A stretch of DNA of 64,000 nucleotides. Source: Odobenus rosmarus divergens. Its lineage: Eukaryota > Chordata > Mammalia > Carnivora > Odobenidae. The DNA lies in the NCBI RefSeq assembly GCF_000321225.1, contig NW_004451510.1:396691-460690 (forward strand), read 5' to 3'. The position numbers and the translations under genes were made by a program. How positions within the stretch are numbered: the stretch's first letter is position 1; every line of letters starts with the position of its first letter. Of the stretch, positions 59,643 through 64,000 are shown one piece after another. The notes beneath the pieces were generated by a model that worked only from the letters and a program-made list of their open reading frames with translations, was not told the DNA's origin and searched no databases.

Positions 59643-59757
59643 AGAATAGCCCAAGAAAGCTGTGGGATTTGTTGGCTTATCTGTGGCAGGATCCATCCTT
59701 CGAGCTTTTGCCTTTTCAGTTCCTATTTCCTTGACTTTGTTCTCTGGGAAACTAGAA
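59643..59757 (-). CDS. Candidate internal coding exon, 115 nt, unidentified
   Basis: On the minus strand a strong acceptor ('tttttgtgtccttttcccag') precedes a 115-nt open segment ending at the donor 'tattct|gtgagtg'. One leftover base is followed by 38 whole codons, so the segment ends in phase 0. It encodes a hydrophilic peptide starting SSFPENKVKEIGTEKAKARR and ending TNPTAFLGYS. Its end phase fits the start phase of the candidate exon at 23,406-23,519 on the same strand. I do not recognise the product. The frame stays open through the donor to a stop at 59,589. A chance open segment or a non-coding transcript exon are equally possible. Confidence 0.23.
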
Positions 59758-60102
59758 CTGGGAAAAGGACACAAAAAGCATTTAAGGAATCCACATGCCC
59801 CTGCTCTTCTGCTCTTTCTTCTCGGTTCCCGCTAGTCTTAAGACAAAACTGTCCATTACTAAGGAAACAATGGTTAAGTTTAGAAATTTAAACCTAAAGC
59901 ACTGGCTCTTTGAAAATTCTCATATGGTCTGGGAGGTCCGGAGGAAATACTATTTAAGCACGAACTTATGAGCTGGTGAGAGTTAGGTACCTAAGGGAGA
60001 GCAAGGGGAGAACATTGAAGGGAGGAGGAATAGATACAGGAACGTTCACATTTTATGAAGCAGTGGGAAGCATGGTGCATTCATCAGAGCAACCAAAGGA
60101 AG
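59758..60102. other. Unique flank of the minisatellite
   Basis: No repeat was recognised. The last 100 bp are purine-rich ('gggagagcaaggggagaaca'). Confidence 0.4.
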
Positions 60103-60305
60103 GCGTGGCTGGGGCGTGGCTGGGGCGTGGCTGGGGCGTGGCTGGGGCGTGGCTGGGGCGNNNNNNNNNNNNNNNNNNNNNNNNNNNNNNNNNNNNNNNN
60201 NNNNNNNNNNGCGTGGCTGGGGCGTGGCTGGGGCGTGGCTGGGGCGTGGCTGGGGCGTGGCTGGGGCGTGGCTGGGGCGTGGCTGGGGCGTGGCTGGGGC
60301 GTGGC
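60103..60305. repeat. GC-rich minisatellite, 11-bp unit gcgtggctggg
   Basis: Five full units lie left of the gap (60103-60157, plus 3 bases) and eight full units plus 7 bases lie right of it (60211-60305), with no visible sequence difference between units. Every unit has one CpG, a G4 run and the box 'ggggcgtggc'. The unit is not a multiple of three, and all frames read the same repeating peptide (VAGAWLGRGWG type), so the open frames here are artefacts. Confidence 0.98.
60161..60210. other. Assembly gap of 50 N inside the minisatellite
   Basis: Exactly 50 N. The repeat phase across it is not preserved: the distance from 60103 to 60211 is 108, not a multiple of 11. So 50 is probably a placeholder and the true array length is unknown. 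Confidence 0.99.
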
Positions 60306-62344
60306 GAGAGTGACTGGCATGATGAGGCCCTGGAGTTAGGGGGAGGCTAAAACCCTTCCGGGCAACCTTTATCAATTTAGACTGTATTCTAGAATAACGG
60401 AATGCTCTTCAAAGGCTTTACTGAAAAGTAATCAGAAGAAAAGGGACTCAGGCCAATTGGAGCATGATCAGCAACCCAAGTTAGGAGATTCATGCCTTCC
60501 ATTACCATACAAAATAAATGTTGACATCCAAATTAATGTTCGAGCACCTTCAGCACTTGAACTTTCTCCACACGCAATACGGATGAGCCTTTGTCTCCTC
60601 AGATTGCCTTTGTCTCTTCGGTATTCACCCACAGGTCATGGTATTTGTGGAAGAAAGTTTTCAACCCCATGACAAAAGGACAAGAAATAGCAACTCATGT
60701 TTCAAAGCCATGAATAATTGGGCAAGATACCCAGTAATTTCAGCCAAAATAATGCTGTGCTTATTTTTCATGGGACAAAATATAAAATTAAATTAGAATT
60801 TCAAAATCAGCGCCTATTTAGGGGAAAGTCTTTAACATCATTACAAATCTATTTTAGAAAGGTAAGTGTAAATTGTCATTTAGATTTAAGTGTTTTTCCA
60901 TCAAAGTATATAATGAGCTTGGCTAAGGTGATTTCAAAACATCAGTGTGAGCATAATTAATACATGGAAATGTATGAAAAATGATCATGAGAAGAACAGA
61001 ATTAAATATTGGGAATTCATAATGCAGAGCATGTTGCAAGGGCTTAACATACATAATATTCCTCATTTTCAAGGCAACACTATTATCAAATATGAAAATG
61101 ATTTAACATAACCTTGCAACTTTAGGCCAGAAAAATTGATAAAATGTCACTCATTTGCACATTTTAGATAAAAGTGAATATTAACACTCTGACTGCCTAT
61201 TCTCAGAAATGCTTTTTCACCCAGGACCTAGAACATCTGGAGCAAAAGCAGTGCTCAAGTTGAGTATGGACTCCTAATGTGATAAGTCTGTAAATCTTTT
61301 CAATGACATAAGTTAAAAAGTACTTCTTTAGAAAGTGTTATTAACACAGGGCTATGCCTAGCCCTTTGCCAGATGTTCTGAGAATACAAAAGATGCAGAA
61401 AATACCATTCTTGCTTTCTAGGAGCTTACAATCTATTTGAACACAGTGTCTGGGGAAAATGGCCACAGTGTGGGGATAGAGGGAGGGTCGTTCTAAAATC
61501 ATAAACCCTGATAAGGAAAATTTTACGTTACAGATCAAAGTTATATTGAGATGAGGACCTGCATTTACTTAGCACTTTATCATTCTTTCATCTAGCAATT
61601 AGTCATTTAGCACTGACAGTTCTTGGATTTGTTACTTCGTATCTCACTTACCACTGTAACTAATGTTCAATGTCATACCTTCAGGAAGCAGCAGGATGGG
61701 GTTAAAACTTACTTCCACCCACCTCCAAAGTCTGAGGTGTTTCTTTACCTAGAGAGTGGTCATTTGTTGTTTTATCTGGCCCAAACAATTCCTTTCCTTT
61801 TTAAGGTAGCTGCTTCTCCTCCAAAGTTGTGATTCTGCAAGGGGTTTCCAATTCCCAAGCTGCAGACCCCTGGCCACGTGAGTAGGTACATGACCTGGTC
61901 ATTGTAACCATCTCCAGGTGCACTCCTATTGTTTCGGACATGGATGTGGAACTGAACCAAAACAATAAGGGTTCTTTCCTAAAGAGTTTGTCTTCAAGAA
62001 GGCAGAGGAGACTTCTATTTCCCTTGACATGTGGTTGTAAGATACAACACTGAATCCGCTTGTGGCCATGGGTTCAGACCTGGGAAAAGATTATGCAGAG
62101 AAGAAATTAACATTCCCTGAGAAATAGACAAGAGGCAGAAGTGAGAGCACAGGTGGGAGTTGGGGGTGGAAGGCTGGCAGGAGGAAGGCATAGGGCAACC
62201 CAACAGTGTGTATATCCAATAGAGCCAGTTCTTCCTACTCCCCATGACTTGCTTATGAAATGAATACATACCCTATATTTGCTTAAAATGATTTAAATTA
62301 TACATCCTGGTTCATATATCATTGGCATTCAGCTTGTAAAATGG
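60306..62344. other. Mostly unique non-coding DNA with a diverged MIR
   Basis: At 61,015-61,110 'gttgcaagggcttaacatac' and 'cattttcaaggcaacactat' weakly resemble antisense MIR. Otherwise no repeat was recognised. A donor-like 'gaaag|gtaagtg' at 60,860 has no good acceptor upstream. Confidence 0.4.
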
Positions 62345-62525
62345 GCAGCATTTGGACCCCCACACTGGGTTGGAATCCTGGGCTAAGTGTTTACTAGCTG
62401 ACTAAACTTAACATCTTGGGGTCTCAGTTTTCTCATCTGCAAAAGGGGTTAAAATGTTTCTATCCTATGTTATTGAAAAGATTGCACAATGTAATGTACA
62501 TGGTATATTCGATAAAGTGCTCACT
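62345..62525 (+). mobile_element. MIR SINE, sense
   Basis: 'ctgggttggaatcctgggct', 'gggtctcagttttctcatct', 'gcaaaaggggttaaaatg' and 'cgataaagtgctcactga' follow MIR order. Confidence 0.82.
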
Positions 62526-63004
62526 GATTAAACAAATAGCTTAATGCCACGATCCTTTTTTTCTTCTATAACCCTCAGTATCTTTTTTTCTGTGTCCCTC
62601 ACAGCTTTCCATCATCCTTTCCAACTGGCATTCTTGAGAAACATCTGTTTAGCTAGAAGGTACAGAGTGACTTTAAAAGTTTCTGTGCCAGGGGTGACCA
62701 TGCAGCTTTCCTTAATTCAGACCACAAGCAACAGAAGTCAGCTAGGCACATGAGACCACACCACCATATTTCCCCCTTGCCATCTTTCCTATTTGCCCCG
62801 TTCTCCCATTACCCATGAAAATTTTACACAAACTCAACCAGGAGGGCCAATTGAGTAGAAAACACATTTCTGACAATGTGAATCAACTACCATAGAACTA
62901 TAAAGTCTATAAAGTTGGAAAAAATCTTAAGAGAAATGACAGCGAACCAATATTCAGTCATTTTACAATAAAAGAAAGAACGGGAGAAAACACTGAGCTG
63001 AAAC
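62526..63004. other. Unique non-coding DNA
   Basis: Nothing recognised. Confidence 0.4.
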
Positions 63005-63165
63005 TTTATATATGCTTCCTCATTCAACTCCTCATCATGAGAAGTAAATATTATTACCTGATTTGGTAGGTGTGGACACAGGGTCAGAGAAGAGAAGTCA
63101 TCTGCCCGAGAACACAGCGATGGCGAGTCTTACTCCAGAGACCTGCCCTTCACCTAGGCTGTGTT
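63005..63165 (-). mobile_element. MIR SINE, antisense
   Basis: 'cctcattcaactcctcatca', 'gtgtggacacagggtcagag' and 'gtcatctgcccgagaacaca' follow reverse-complement MIR order. Confidence 0.72.
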
Positions 63166-63426
63166 TTTTTCCAGTAACAAAAGAGCTGATGAGTAGGAGT
63201 AAACCAACCTTAGTGATAAGTTTTAGGAAAAGAGTTTTTGCTCACAAAGGGGCTTCTTGGAGAGTAGGACTTTTCAGGATAAAAATAAAATCTGAAATTT
63301 CATTTGGGAGAACTTTCTTAGCTAAAGAGTTAAATTCTATTTTGCTCTTATCACCCTTCCCCTCTGTTTTAAGGTCATTCATAAAAAAAAGTTAATTCCA
63401 TGTAAGTTTAAGGAATATCACTCTGA

Positions 63427-63452
63427 TTTGTAGCATTTTGAAATGCTACAAA
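63427..63452. repeat. 26-bp near-perfect palindrome
   Basis: Two perfect 12-bp arms, 'tttgtagcattt' (63427-63438) and 'aaatgctacaaa' (63441-63452), flank a 2-base centre 'tg'. No transposon edge or target duplication is visible around it. Confidence 0.95.
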
Positions 63453-64000
63453 ATGTGGCTGAATCTTTCAAAAGGGCCAAGTGAAATGCTGCCGCAGGGA
63501 GAAGGTGATTTCTTCTAGAAAGGGCAAAGGTCTGTTTTTATTTCACTGTCTCTGAACCATGCACTCACTTTCCACATGTGGGTTGTTCTTTTTCTTTTTC
63601 TTTTTTCAGGACCTGATGTTCTATGTTCTATGTTATGCCAACTTCTTTGGAAAAAATTCCTGCACACAAGAACCTGGAGTGGAGGAGGGTTGGGGGGACT
63701 CTTCAAAGCAAAGAACCAGAACTTGGTCTTCTAGCTCTTTTCCCTCCCTCTTCCTTCCCTCTGTCTTCTTTCACCAACCCCTCCCCCCCATACACATACT
63801 CATACTTTTCTGTAAATGATAACTAACAACAAATTGGATTATGCAAATTCTCCAACGTATCTCAGTATTTTCCTTAGAATCTGTTTCAACTCCTTCCTCT
63901 GGGGACAGGCAATTTTCCACAGATAGACTTATAACTGGAATGTTATGCCTATATCCCAAGCCAAGATTTCATCCTCCTTTGCAAATTGAAATGCCCTGCC
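63453..64000. other. Unique non-coding DNA
   Basis: A T-rich stretch lies at 63,585-63,607 and C-rich runs near 63,780. No repeat or exon was recognised up to the window edge. Confidence 0.4.

Noticed and set aside
59976..60375. Overlapping open frames of 65-124 codons on both strands through the minisatellite
   Set aside because: All frames translate the same 11-bp unit and read through 50 unknown bases; this is a repeat artefact.

Overview
This window is nuclear DNA of a carnivoran mammal, most likely an arctoid (bear, seal or mustelid group). The main evidence is 21 copies of a tRNA-Lys-derived CAN-SINE, about one per 3 kb. They carry the head 'ggggcgcctgggtggctcag', the arctoid-style body '...cctgggatcgagccccgcatcgggctccctgctcagc...', a CT-rich stretch and an AATAAA-bearing tail. 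Around them lies the usual mammalian background: L1 fragments of several ages, L2, many MIRs, hAT-Charlie elements, MaLR-type LTRs and microsatellites. Nothing in it looks bacterial, viral-genomic, CRISPR-like or operonic.

Layout. 1-13 kb: a hAT element, a tail-to-tail SINE pair, old L1 pieces and a complete hAT-Charlie copy with an 8-bp target duplication. 13-25 kb: an L1 3' end, an MLT1 LTR inside an older L1, several SINEs, a long CTTT tract, a repeat-poor block (15.2-17.0 kb) with a palindromic AP-1-like site, and an exon-like segment on the minus strand (23,406-23,519). 25-45 kb: old L1, MIR and SINE copies, plus a young 5'-truncated L1 with a perfect 16-bp target duplication (37,433-38,208). 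45-48 kb: an exon-like segment ending in a stop codon on the plus strand (44,968-45,111), followed by about 2.4 kb almost free of recognised repeats. 48-57 kb: nested SINEs, an MLT1D-like LTR, an AT-rich block, L2 and MIRs. 57-64 kb: an exon-like segment on the minus strand (59,643-59,757), an 11-bp GC-rich tandem array interrupted by a 50-N assembly gap (60,103-60,305), and a 26-bp near-perfect palindrome (63,427-63,452).

No complete protein-coding gene can be supported. The window is intergenic or lies within large introns. The three exon-like segments have open frames and good splice-site context, but I do not recognise any product, they lie on both strands, and some or all may be chance. 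Most open reading frames here fall in SINEs, microsatellites or unique non-coding DNA and are not annotated. I found no new biological system. The best leads are the GC-box/G-quadruplex-capable minisatellite, the three exon candidates, the paired AP-1 palindrome and the 26-bp palindrome. All repeat names come from recalled consensus sequences, not a search; boundaries without target-site duplications are approximate.
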